Program-made: the position numbers and the translations under genes
Shown: positions 52,577 to 61,845 of the stretch, piece after piece
Layout of the letters: every line of letters begins with the position of its first letter
How positions within the stretch are numbered: position 1 is the stretch's first letter
From: Flavobacterium ardleyense
GTDB lineage: Bacteria; Bacteroidota; Bacteroidia; Flavobacteriales; Flavobacteriaceae
Assembly (NCBI RefSeq): GCF_033547075.1
Contig: NZ_CP137891.1
Span: 2,666,001 to 2,730,000 of the forward strand
Length of the DNA: 64,000 bases
Direction of reading: 5' to 3'
Notes under the pieces: generated by a model
Seen by the model: only the letters and a program-made list of their open reading frames with translations
Databases searched by the model: none
Told to the model about the DNA's origin: nothing

Positions 52577-54106
52577 ATGAGAAACCTAATTCAGATTTTA
52601 ATATTAATTTTTACAATATCTTCTTGTAAATCACAAGAAATCAAAGTGAATTATAGAAATATTGAAATTAATATTCCCGGAGATCCAGGACCTTGGATTA
52701 TGCACAACAATAATTTTTACTGTTACTTCAAAACTGATAATGACAGATTTAGTTCTGGTTCACATCATCAGTTTTATATTCTAGGCACAGATGGACAAGT
52801 AAAATCTCAAATTGAGGTTCCAAAAAAACTTCAAACTTTCTACTACGATTTATATATTAAAAACGATACCATTTTCACAACAGAATATTATGATAAAAAC
52901 ACATTCTATTTAGACCAAATATCTAATGCTTGGATAGAAACTAAGAAAGGTGTTGACTTATATTACGATGATGTAGAATATTCAGTTTTTTCACGAGACT
53001 TTGGAGAATGGGGCGCTGTAACTTGGTTTAAAGACAAAAGCACGAATCAACAGTACGAGATTTCGGCCGCAGCACCAATTGTCAACAAACTTAAAAACTC
53101 CTATTATATAACAACTGGAAAATCAATACTGAAAATAGATGATCCTAAAAAGCTTGATTTGAGCATTGCTCCATATAATTATAAAAAAGCAGTTCTTGAT
53201 GGCAAGTTTTTTAGGGAAGGAAGTAATTCGACAAATCGAGCAGAAATTTTACTGAAATCTAAAAACGAATATGATCCCAATCCAATATTTTCTTTTACAA
53301 CATCATTCGTTGCTAATGATAAACTCTACCATTTATACGAAGACAGCCTTTACAATACTATTGGCGAAATAAAAATTGATAAATTAGTCCCGATTTATAC
53401 TTTAAAATCGAAAATTAAACCTTTTCATTGGTATTATGATACAAGAAATCCAATTCAAAGTAATGCATATCAAACAGTGCAATTTAGAACAGACAAAGAT
53501 AATATCTACGGAATCCTAGAAATTAATCGTGCCAATGTCAGCGTGATATATTTCAATAATCTTTATCACGAACCAGTTTTTAGCGAGAAGGAGATGAACG
53601 ATTGGGTTAAAAATATATTCGAATATTACTATTCTAATTTCAAAGAATTGACGTTAGAGCAAATTGAGAAGGTTGAGAAAGAACTCAATGCCACAGACCT
53701 TACGCAAAAGCACAAAATTTCAAATTATCTAATCGAAGATAAAGATGTTGAAACCCCGAGAATTTATCGAAAAGTTGAAGCAGATAAATTGCGATTGATA
53801 ACAATGTATTACTATTCAGAAAGTGATAAGAAAATAGAACTTATTGAATTTGAATGGATGGAGAATAGAAACAAAAAATTAAGTATTAATGATTTAGATG
53901 CGTCAGATATCAGCAATGAAAGAAGAAATATGATTTATAAATCAAAATTTAATTGGCTGTCGAAATATCTAAGAGAAAAAATAGGTAAACCCGCGAGTAC
54001 TAAAGCCAACAAAAATGGTGTAGAAATAATTTGGCAAAAGGACAACCTTAGTATTATTCTGGAATACAGTAAAAACGACCTTGATCTTACCATTTTCCGA
54101 CATTGA
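52577..54106 (+). CDS. Large lipoprotein of unknown function
   Basis: This 509-residue predicted lipoprotein has signal MRNLIQILILIFTIS and lipobox SSC (cysteine at about residue 17). The mature part has many short beta strands with aromatic pairs (YYDLYIKNDTIF, YDTRNPIQSNAYQ) that may form a propeller-like fold in the first 330 residues, and a helical charged C terminus. No family was recognised. The gene stands alone. Confidence 0.75.
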   Translation: MRNLIQILILIFTISSCKSQEIKVNYRNIEINIPGDPGPWIMHNNNFYCYFKTDNDRFSSGSHHQFYILGTDGQVKSQIEVPKKLQTFYYDLYIKNDTIFTTEYYDKNTFYLDQISNAWIETKKGVDLYYDDVEYSVFSRDFGEWGAVTWFKDKSTNQQYEISAAAPIVNKLKNSYYITTGKSILKIDDPKKLDLSIAPYNYKKAVLDGKFFREGSNSTNRAEILLKSKNEYDPNPIFSFTTSFVANDKLYHLYEDSLYNTIGEIKIDKLVPIYTLKSKIKPFHWYYDTRNPIQSNAYQTVQFRTDKDNIYGILEINRANVSVIYFNNLYHEPVFSEKEMNDWVKNIFEYYYSNFKELTLEQIEKVEKELNATDLTQKHKISNYLIEDKDVETPRIYRKVEADKLRLITMYYYSESDKKIELIEFEWMENRNKKLSINDLDASDISNERRNMIYKSKFNWLSKYLREKIGKPASTKANKNGVEIIWQKDNLSIILEYSKNDLDLTIFRH

Positions 54107-54163
54107 CAATAAACACAGCATATATTTTAAAAATAGTCGATATAATGAATAAAGTTTCTTTAA

Positions 54164-54334
54164 ATGCGGTATAAATTATTAACAGACATTGGTGGATTCT
54201 TGTGGTGGCTTGTAGTTAAATTTTGTTCCACTAAACTTGAAGATGAACAAGTAAAAGAGAAATGGTCACGGAATATTATTGTTTTTATTCTTGCTACTTA
54301 TTTAGTTGGATTTTTAATTGTTCAATTTTTTTGA
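54164..54334 (+). CDS. Small membrane protein, 56 residues
   Basis: ATG 54164 to TGA 54334 encodes MRYKLLTDIGGFLWWLVVKF followed by a charged linker (CSTKLEDEQVKEKWSRN) and a second hydrophobic segment ending in VQFF. This two-helix layout with a short charged loop is common in tiny inner-membrane proteins. The frame is short, but codon use and the hydrophobic pattern are gene-like. No homologue is recalled. Confidence 0.55.
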   Translation: MRYKLLTDIGGFLWWLVVKFCSTKLEDEQVKEKWSRNIIVFILATYLVGFLIVQFF

Positions 54335-54484
54335 AAAATCTGTTGCAGCTTTTTATAAATTATGACAAAGATCTAATTTGTACCATCAATTGTAGTGTTG
54401 CTCCCATATAATAGTGCGGATTTATTTCATCAACTCCCCCCAATTCTCGGGTCCAATCTGTGCTCGAAGGCTAATTCAGGAGGA

Positions 54485-54660
54485 CAACTATCCGCAAACT
54501 TGTCATCCTGACGAAGGGAGACCCGAGCAAAGCGAACGGGCAAAGCAATCGCATTTGAGACTCAATCTTATTTATTACAGTGACTTCGGAAATATCAAGA
54601 TAGAATGAAGCCAGCTTTATGTGATTTCTCCTTCGTCGAAATGACAAGTTTGATAGAAGA
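54485..54660. repeat. Isolated family C repeat copies
   Basis: A forward copy starts ACTTGTCATCCTGACGAAGG (about 54498) with CCCGAGCAAAGCGAACGGGC, and a reverse copy, CTCCTTCGTCGAAATGACAAG, lies near 54628-54648. They precede the tandem array. Confidence 0.7.
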
Positions 54661-54750
54661 TTATCAGAAAAATTTAATTGTGAATACTTGCGATTATTAT
54701 TGTATATAATCACTGAGTCGTATATCATACCTTTCCATAAACTACATCCA

Positions 54751-55450
54751 CAAACTTGTCATCCTGACGAAGGAAGGATCTCATCTTAGACTCAATATTA
54801 TTTCTAGAAAGTCTAGTTTTCCTGCTAATTTAATTTGACCTAGAAAAACTACGCACCAACTTGTCATCCTGACGAAGGAAGACCCAAGCTGTAGCGAACT
54901 TGCGAAGCAATCGCCTTTGAGACTCAATATTATTTCTTTAAAGTCTAGTTTTTCATGCTAATTCAATTTGACTTAGAACAGCTATCCGCAAACTTGTCAT
55001 CCTGACAAAGGAAGACTCGAGCAAAGCGAACAGGCGAAGCAATCTCATTTGAGACTCAATATTATTTCTAGAAAGTCTAGTTTACCTGCTAATTCAATTT
55101 GACTTAGGACAACTACCCGCAAACTTGTCGTCCTGACGAAGGAAGACCGAGCAAAGCGAACGGGCGAAGCGATCTCATCTGAGACTCAATATTATTTCTA
55201 AAAAGTCTGGTTTTCCTGCTAATTCAATTTGACTTAGGACAACTACCCGCAAACTTGTCATCCTGACGAAGGAAGACCCGAGCAAAGCGAACGGGCGAAG
55301 TATTCGCATTTGAGACTCAATATTATTTCTAGAAAGTTTAATTTTCATACTAATTTAATTTGACTTAGAACAAAAAACCGCAAAATTATCATCCTGACGA
55401 AGGAATACCGAGGGATATCGAATGTGCGAAGCAATCGCATCTGAGATTAA
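54751..55450 (+). repeat. Tandem family C array, about 130-bp period
   Basis: Six copies start CTTGTCATCCTGACGAAGG or a close variant at about 54755, 54860, 54993, 55124, 55254 and 55385, the spacings being 105, 133, 131, 130 and 131 bases. Each complete copy continues with CCGAGCAAAGCGAAC, GGCGAAGC, GAGACTCAATATTATTTCT, AAAGTCTAG and AATTCAATTTGACTTAG. Copies four and five are the most alike. There is no coding potential. Confidence 0.9.
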
Positions 55451-55568
55451 AATACAAAATGATATATTAGAGATGTTTCCCAAATCTCTAGATGTACTGT
55501 TACAACGCATTTTAGTTTTACGATGTTTTATCATTATATAGTGCAGTTTACGTAAGTTTTACATCAGG

Positions 55569-55742
55569 GGTGTTGCACTTGCAAGTTGCTTCCATTACAA
55601 TTTACTCCACTCGCAACATATTATATCACAGTAGTTTGTACCTAAGATTTATTTTGTCGGAGGTGTTGCACTTACAATAGTTTATCATCCTACAGCTTTT
55701 CTATTTATAGAATAGTTGTTGCAAGGTGTTGCACTTGCAAGG
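55569..55742 (+). repeat. Three GGTGTTGCACTTGCAAG repeats
   Basis: GGTGTTGCACTTGCAAG occurs at 55569-55585, as GGTGTTGCACTTACAA at 55662-55677, and as GGTGTTGCACTTGCAAGG at 55725-55742. The motif carries an inverted TTGCA..TGCAA core. The region from 55450 to 56063 otherwise has no gene; a TTGTTAC-rich stretch at 55976-56055 leads into the AbiEi start. Confidence 0.7.
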
Positions 55743-56063
55743 TTTTTTAACCAGCGAAGACTCTTTTACCACTACAGCACGGATTTACTTAGCTTGTTGT
55801 GCTAAACGCTCGGATGCAATCCTTACAAAATTATAAAATCAGCATTTGAAGATTCTGTAGCGTAATTATATAATTAAAATTTCTCTTACAAATAATTATA
55901 TTTGGTGCACGGCTTATTCATTAATAACTCATTATAAAATATTTATGATTTTATCGAACTTAAATACCCAAAAATTATGATAACAAATTATTGCTTCTTT
56001 TGTTACATATAAAGTTTATTCTTGTAACAAATTTTTGCTATATTTGTTACAAGAATGAAATAA

Positions 56064-56669
56064 ATGAGCATAGAAGATCAAATACTAAAACGCATAATAG
56101 CGATTCCAAAAGGAGAACTGTTGCTTCCAACTGATTTTAGTGAATTAGGATCATCAGAAGCAGTTAGGCTATCATTGTTTAGATTAGAAAAAGAAGGAGT
56201 AATTAGAAGAGTAGCTCAAGGTATTTATGTCCGCCCAAAAGTCAGTAGTTTTATAGGAATATTAATTCCTACAGCAGAAGAAATAGTTAAAGCAATTGCT
56301 AAGCGCGACCGAATAAAAACGGTGCCTACAGGAAGTTATGCTTTGAATGCTTTAGGTCTAAGTACTCAAGTACCATTGAATCTTGTATTTTTGACTGATG
56401 GCTCTCCGCGAGTAATAAACATTGGTAAGCGAAAAATAAGATTAAAAAAAACTACTCCGAAGAACCTATTAGCAAAGGGTCAAATTAGCAGTTTGGCAAT
56501 ACAGGCACTTAAAGAAATTGGAAATGGAAAAGTAAAACCTGAGGAGGAAAATAAAATAATAGGTTTACTAAAAGAAGAAGATGTAAAAGACCTAAAACAC
56601 GACATAGCTTTGGCTCCGGTTTGGATTCAAAAAATAATGAAGAAAGCACTCGAAGATGGCAAAAATTAA
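56064..56669 (+). CDS. AbiEi-like antitoxin (DUF6088 family)
   Basis: This 201-residue protein has an N-terminal winged helix (VRLSLFRLEKEGVIRRVAQG then IYVRP, about residues 31-57) as in AbiEi-type transcriptional antitoxins, followed by the DUF6088 region RIKTVPTGSYALNALGLS. It is placed before an AbiEii-type nucleotidyltransferase gene that overlaps it by 14 bases. In type IV modules the antitoxin represses the operon and counters the toxin. This gene is complete. Confidence 0.85.
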   Translation: MSIEDQILKRIIAIPKGELLLPTDFSELGSSEAVRLSLFRLEKEGVIRRVAQGIYVRPKVSSFIGILIPTAEEIVKAIAKRDRIKTVPTGSYALNALGLSTQVPLNLVFLTDGSPRVINIGKRKIRLKKTTPKNLLAKGQISSLAIQALKEIGNGKVKPEEENKIIGLLKEEDVKDLKHDIALAPVWIQKIMKKALEDGKN

Positions 56670-57688
56670 TTTCTATCACCTTGAAAATGCAGAGAAAATA
56701 GCAATTTTCAATTCTGTAGCTACCGAAAGAGGAATGACGCCTTTTTTCGGTAGAAAAAGATTGGTGGGTTAGTAGAACCTTAGAAATCATCTTTCAAATG
56801 GAAATTGCAAAACATCTAGTTTTCAAAGGTGGTACGTCTTTAAGCAAAGCTTGGAACTTAATTAATAGATTTTCTGAAGATATAGATCTAGCCATAAATA
56901 AGGAGTTTTTCGAAGGATACCAAAACGAACTTTCAAAAACTCAAATTAATAAGTTGAGAAAAGAAGCGGGAACCTATACCTCAGAAACATTTTTTCAAGA
57001 ACTTAAAGAAGAGTTTCATAAAAAAGGTTTTACAGATCTTAAGTTCTTAGCGATAGATTCGAAAGAAAGTGACCAAGATCCACGAATTATTGAGATTTTT
57101 TACCCTAATATCATTTATCAATCTTCACAATACCTAAAACCACGTGTCCAAATAGAAATTAGCTGTAGATCATTGAGAGAACCATTTACAGTCAAATCAT
57201 TTGGCTCGTTGGTCGATGAAATGTATGCTGACAAAGAATTTACAATTCCTCTATTTGATGTGCCAACGGTAAATCCAGAACGAACGTTTTTAGAAAAATT
57301 ATTTCTCTTACACGAAGAGTTTCATCGACCAATAGAAAAAGCACGCGTCGATAGATTAAGTCGCCATCTTTACGACATATATTATTTAACTAAAGCAGGA
57401 ATTGCAGAAATTGCCATAAATGACAAAGAACTATATGAAACCATTGTAGCGCATAGATACAAATTTACTAGTGTCGCAAAGGTAGATTACAATCTTCATA
57501 ATCCTACTACAGTTAATCCTATTCCAACTGACGAACAAATGTTGGAGTGGAAAGCTGATTATGCCAAAATGATGTCAGATATGATTTATGAAGATGAAAA
57601 GCCATCTTTTGAAAATCTGATTGATAACTTAATTGAATTGAGAAGTAGACTGCAAGGGTTAGATTGGCATTTTGAGTTAAAATTTTAA
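56656..57688 (+). pseudogene. AbiEii-type nucleotidyltransferase toxin with a +1 frameshift
   Basis: From ATG 56656 the frame reads MAKINFYHLENAEKIAIFNS and on to MTP, then is thrown off at a run of six T (56742-56747). Removing one T restores SVEKDWWVSRTLEIIFQMEI, which joins the main 296-codon frame. That frame keeps the toxin motifs GGTSLSKAWN and RFSEDIDLAI with metal-binding acids. As sequenced, translation stops soon after the T run; an ATG at 56798 could start a shorter product that lacks the first 48 residues. Confidence 0.85.
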
Positions 57689-58155
57689 TCTTTAATTGTA
57701 AATTTATAATCTAAATTCTAATAAGATTCTTTTTTAAGCAAAAATATATGTCGCCTCTTAATTTTTTGCTTTGCGCAAATTTCTACCGTAAATAAATAAT
57801 TTTTAAACGGCTGATATTCTTTAAATAAAATTCAATTAGAATTTTTCGTCACTTCAAACAACTTCCCATCAATTTGAAAAATAAATATCTTTCAAAGACC
57901 AATCCCCTAGCCCGGATAGGAACGGCATCCTTTTTCTTTTTTTCTTAGAAAAAAGAAAAAGATATAGTGGATAGCCGGAAAAAGCTCCAAAAAAAAATTA
58001 TCATCCTTATATAAACACTTATTTTGAAAACAATTTTGATTAGGACTCGGACTTGTGAAATAAACGGCTAAATGTTTCAAAGGATTTTGTAATTTAGCCA
58101 CGCGCAAAAAAAAGTGCTTTAGAAATTAATAAATCGACATTTTTACTACTATAAT
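57689..58155. other. Intergenic region before the carboxylase gene
   Basis: It holds one family A repeat (separate entry) and otherwise AT-rich sequence without frames. AATTTAGCCACGCGCAAAAA near 58091-58110 precedes the carboxylase start, but no TAnnTTTG box is clear. Confidence 0.5.
57904..57988 (+). repeat. Family A intergenic repeat, copy 3
   Basis: The copy reads CCCTAGCCCGGATAGG, GGCATCC, a long hairpin TTTTTCTTTTTTTCTTAG against AAAAAAGAAAAA, GATATAGTGGATAGCCGG and AAAGCTCC. It has the same order of landmarks as 27608-27700, with a different hairpin sequence but conserved pairing. Confidence 0.85.
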
Positions 58156-59784
58156 ATGGACATCAACTTCAACAAAAACGAAGATCACAACAAATTGCTA
58201 CTGTCAGACCTTAAGCGAAATATTGCTCGAGTGAGTCTAGGTGGCGGCGAAAAAAGAATTGCTAAACTGCATAGTCAAGGAAAAATGACTGCTCGTGAAC
58301 GCATCGATTATTTACTGGATCCGAAGTCGAAAAGCATCGAAATTGGGACTTTTGTGGGTGAAGGAATGTACAAAGAACACGGCGGATGCCCTTCTGGTGG
58401 TGTTGTGATTAAAATAGGATATGTAAAAGGCCGTCAGGTAATTGTGGTGGCGAATGATGCGACGGTGAAAGCGGGCGCGTGGTTTCCGATTACTGGAAAG
58501 AAGAATCTTCGTGCGCAAGAAATTGCAATGGAAAACCGACTTCCGATTATTTATCTTGTAGATAGCGCGGGTGTTTACCTACCGATGCAGGACGAAATTT
58601 TCCCTGATAAAGAACATTTTGGACGAATTTTCCGTAATAATGCGATTATGAGCAGTATGGGAATTACTCAGATTTCGGCAGTTATGGGAAGTTGTGTTGC
58701 CGGTGGCGCGTACCTTCCTATTATGAGTGACGAAGCGTTAATTGTGCAAGATACTGGTAGTATTTTCCTTGCGGGAAGTTACCTTGTAAAAGCTGCAATT
58801 GGCGAAACTATTGATAACGAAACTCTTGGTGGCGCGGTGACTCACTGCGAAATCTCTGGAGTTACAGATTATAAAGCACTAAATGACAAGGATGCTCTGG
58901 ACAAAATCAGAAATATCGTTGACAAAATGGGCGACTACACAAAAGCTGGTTTTAGCCGAATTAAAGCTGAAAAACCTGCGTTGAAAGAAGAAGATATCTA
59001 CGGAATTCTTCCGAAAGCTCGTAATGAGCAGTATGATATGATGGAAATTATTAATCGCTTGGTTGATAATTCGGAATTTGAAGCCTACAAAGAAGGATAC
59101 GGACAGACGATTATTACTGGCTATGCTAGAATTGACGGTTGGGCTGTTGGAATTGTTGCAAATCAGCGAAAAGTTGTAAAAACTAAAAATGGTGAAATGC
59201 AGTTTGGTGGCGTAATTTATTCGGATAGCGCGGATAAAGCAACTCGTTTTATTGCAAACTGTAATCAGAAGAAAATTCCTCTTGTTTTCGTTCAGGACGT
59301 GACTGGTTTTATGGTTGGGTCTAAATCTGAACACGGTGGAATCATTAAAGATGGTGCAAAAATGGTGAATGCTGTAAGTAATTCGGTTGTTCCGAAATTT
59401 ACGGTAATCGTTGGAAATTCTTATGGAGCAGGAAATTATGCAATGTGTGGAAAAGCCTACGATCCTCGTTTGATTTTTGCGTGGCCTAGTGCTGAACTTG
59501 CAGTTATGGGTGGAACTCAGGCGGCAAAAGTATTGGCTCAAATTGAAGCTTCGTCGCTTAAAGCGAAAGGTGAAGTAATTGATGAGGCAAAAGAAAAAGA
59601 ACTTTTTGACAAAATTAAAGCTAGATACGACGAGCAAGTTTCTCCTTATTATGCTGCATCAAGAATTTGGACCGATAATATCATCGATCCTCTTGATACT
59701 CGTAAATGGATTTCGATGGGAATCGAAGCTGCAGACCACGCTCCTATTGAGAAGAAATTTAACCTAGGGGTTATTCAAGTATAA
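58156..59784 (+). CDS. Acyl-CoA carboxylase beta (carboxyltransferase) subunit
   Basis: This 542-residue protein has the crotonase-like carboxyltransferase domains of propionyl-/methylcrotonyl-CoA carboxylases: GGCPSGGVVIKIGYV, YLVDSAGVYLPMQDE, SCVAGGAYLPIMSDE and, in the C-terminal half, FVQDVTGFMVG and GNSYGAGNYAMCG. It transfers carboxyl from carboxybiotin to an acyl-CoA. The biotin carboxylase partner is not in the window. YLPMQDE favours the methylcrotonyl type, but the substrate is not certain. Confidence 0.92.
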   Translation: MDINFNKNEDHNKLLLSDLKRNIARVSLGGGEKRIAKLHSQGKMTARERIDYLLDPKSKSIEIGTFVGEGMYKEHGGCPSGGVVIKIGYVKGRQVIVVANDATVKAGAWFPITGKKNLRAQEIAMENRLPIIYLVDSAGVYLPMQDEIFPDKEHFGRIFRNNAIMSSMGITQISAVMGSCVAGGAYLPIMSDEALIVQDTGSIFLAGSYLVKAAIGETIDNETLGGAVTHCEISGVTDYKALNDKDALDKIRNIVDKMGDYTKAGFSRIKAEKPALKEEDIYGILPKARNEQYDMMEIINRLVDNSEFEAYKEGYGQTIITGYARIDGWAVGIVANQRKVVKTKNGEMQFGGVIYSDSADKATRFIANCNQKKIPLVFVQDVTGFMVGSKSEHGGIIKDGAKMVNAVSNSVVPKFTVIVGNSYGAGNYAMCGKAYDPRLIFAWPSAELAVMGGTQAAKVLAQIEASSLKAKGEVIDEAKEKELFDKIKARYDEQVSPYYAASRIWTDNIIDPLDTRKWISMGIEAADHAPIEKKFNLGVIQV

Positions 59785-59802
59785 TTTTTAAGATTTAGCA
59801 AA

Positions 59803-61425
59803 ATGGTTAAATTCCTGCTCTGCGCGATTGGTTTGTTTTCTGTAGGTTCAATTTCTGCACAAGAAAATTTTAGCCGAAAAGACAGTCTAATTGGTGGATT
59901 GCGCGCTGAGCGTACTTCCTACGATGTGATGCATTATGATGTGAATCTGAAAGTAATTCCATCGGAGAAGAGCATTGCAGGATTTAACGAAATATCTTTT
60001 AAAGTTTTAAAACCAACTTCAAAAATTCAAGTAGATTTATTTGAAAATATGAAAGTTGACAGTATTACCTATAATAATAAACCGCTTCGTTATCGTCGAG
60101 ATTTCGGAGCGGTTTTTATTTATTTTCCTGAACAGCTTGTTGCCAATTCAGAAATTCAGAAAATAAAATTCTACTATTCAGGAAAACCGATTGAAGCGGT
60201 TCGTGCTCCTTGGGACGGCGGTTTTGTTTGGAAAAAAGACAATAACGGCAATCCGTGGATGGGCGTTGCGGTGCAAGGAACTGGAGGAAGTCTTTGGCTA
60301 CCGGTGAAAGATTCTCAGAGTGACGAGCCTGACTTTGGCGTAAGCCTAAAAATTGCAGTTCCTGATGGATTAATGAATGTTTCGAATGGGAAATTTGCAG
60401 GAAGCACTAAACTTTCTGACGGATATACAAGATGGGATTGGGAAGTTAAAAATCCAATCAACGCTTACAATATTACTTTGAATGTGGGCGACTACGTTCA
60501 TATTCACGATCAACTTGATGATCTTTCTTTGGATTATTATGTACTTCGCGACAACGAGTTTATTGCAAAACAACATTTTAAAGAAGATGTAATTCCGATG
60601 ATGGAATGCTTTCAATCGAAGTTTGGAAAATACCCTTTTCCTGAAGATGGTTATAAATTAGTAGAAAGTAGCTATTTGGGAATGGAGCATCAAAGCGCTG
60701 TGGCGTACGGAAATAAGTTTGAAAAAGGTTATTTGGGTGGCGATATTTCGCAAACTGGAATTGGACTTTTATTCGACTTCATAATCATTCACGAGACTGG
60801 CCACGAGTGGTTTGGAAATAGCATTACTAGTAAGGATATTGCGGATATGTGGATTCACGAGTCATTTACAACTTACAGCGAATCAGTTTTTGTGGAATGT
60901 CAATATGGTTACGAAAAAGGTCAGGAGTATATAAATGGACAGAAAAGAAATATTGTAAATGACAAACCAATTATTTCGGCTTTTGGCGTAAATACTAAAG
61001 GTTCTGGCGATATGTATTATAAAGGTGCGTTGATGCTAAATACTCTGAGACACGTTGTAAACAATGATGTGAAATGGTGGGCAATGCTCAAGAAATATTC
61101 TGAAACATACCGACACAAAATCATTGAAACCAAAGATGTTGTCGATTTCTTTAATGCCGAAATTGGGATGAATCTCACTCCTGTTTTTGATCACTATTTA
61201 CGAACTACAAAAATTCCGTATCTGTCTTTGAAAGAGGAAAGAAATAAACTTGTTTACAATTGGGAAAATGTGGAAGATGACTTTAATCTTCCAATCGACA
61301 TAACGATTAAAAAGAAGAAAATCAGAATTTATCCAACTTCAAAAGAGCAAACTTTGAAAGTTGGAAAGTTTGAGATTGAAGATGTATCGGTAAATACGAA
61401 TGACTTTTTGATTTTGTTGAAGTAG
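59803..61425 (+). CDS. M1 family zinc aminopeptidase, secreted
   Basis: This 540-residue protein has a signal peptide (to about residue 19), an N-terminal beta domain (about residues 30-230), and a catalytic domain with the zinc motif HETGHEWFG (HExxH) and the third ligand Glu 18 residues on in WIHESFTTY. The upstream exopeptidase block GXMEN appears as LGMEHQSA. It removes N-terminal residues from peptides in the periplasm. It starts 18 bases after the carboxylase gene. Confidence 0.93.
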   Translation: MVKFLLCAIGLFSVGSISAQENFSRKDSLIGGLRAERTSYDVMHYDVNLKVIPSEKSIAGFNEISFKVLKPTSKIQVDLFENMKVDSITYNNKPLRYRRDFGAVFIYFPEQLVANSEIQKIKFYYSGKPIEAVRAPWDGGFVWKKDNNGNPWMGVAVQGTGGSLWLPVKDSQSDEPDFGVSLKIAVPDGLMNVSNGKFAGSTKLSDGYTRWDWEVKNPINAYNITLNVGDYVHIHDQLDDLSLDYYVLRDNEFIAKQHFKEDVIPMMECFQSKFGKYPFPEDGYKLVESSYLGMEHQSAVAYGNKFEKGYLGGDISQTGIGLLFDFIIIHETGHEWFGNSITSKDIADMWIHESFTTYSESVFVECQYGYEKGQEYINGQKRNIVNDKPIISAFGVNTKGSGDMYYKGALMLNTLRHVVNNDVKWWAMLKKYSETYRHKIIETKDVVDFFNAEIGMNLTPVFDHYLRTTKIPYLSLKEERNKLVYNWENVEDDFNLPIDITIKKKKIRIYPTSKEQTLKVGKFEIEDVSVNTNDFLILLK

Positions 61426-61550
61426 CTGATTGAGATTGAGGCATAGGAATGATATTGAGGTTTGCAGCAAATACACGAGCTAGTAAATAACTTAGAATAA
61501 CTAATAAATATATGCTAAAATCGGTTAGTTTCAATTAGCCAAAAATAAAA

Positions 61551-61844
61551 ATGCAAAACACAATACAAACACTTGACCAATTATCTGAATTAATTGAAAA
61601 TGATTCCAATACTCATAAGTTACGAGATATTGCAAAGTTATTTGTGGGTAGTATGATCGATTGGCCAACTTACAATCAAACTAGAATTTTTGATTTTATT
61701 TCAGAACTAAAAGATTTCTATGGTTCTGATTTATCTCCAGACATGATTGCTGCTAAGACGATTGATTTTAAGACTGACGGCAATGTTTGGAAAAACGAAT
61801 CAGGCAGCTCTATCGCCGATATGATTGATTTATCAACTATTTAA
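61551..61844 (+). CDS. Hypothetical protein
   Basis: This 97-residue cytoplasmic protein is helical in the first two thirds (TLDQLSELIENDSNTHKLRD) and ends MIDLSTI. No family was recognised. Its stop TAA is immediately followed by ATG 61846 of a decayed gene, so it was probably one member of a two-gene unit. Confidence 0.6.
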   Translation: MQNTIQTLDQLSELIENDSNTHKLRDIAKLFVGSMIDWPTYNQTRIFDFISELKDFYGSDLSPDMIAAKTIDFKTDGNVWKNESGSSIADMIDLSTI

Positions 61845-61845
61845 T

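Noticed and set aside
54751-55450. CRISPR array or satellite coding repeat
   Set aside because: Whole 130-bp units are similar throughout, with no short-repeat/unique-spacer pattern and no open frame.
58879-59637. 252-codon reverse frame
   Set aside because: It is an antisense shadow of the acyl-CoA carboxylase gene with low-complexity aromatic/serine content.
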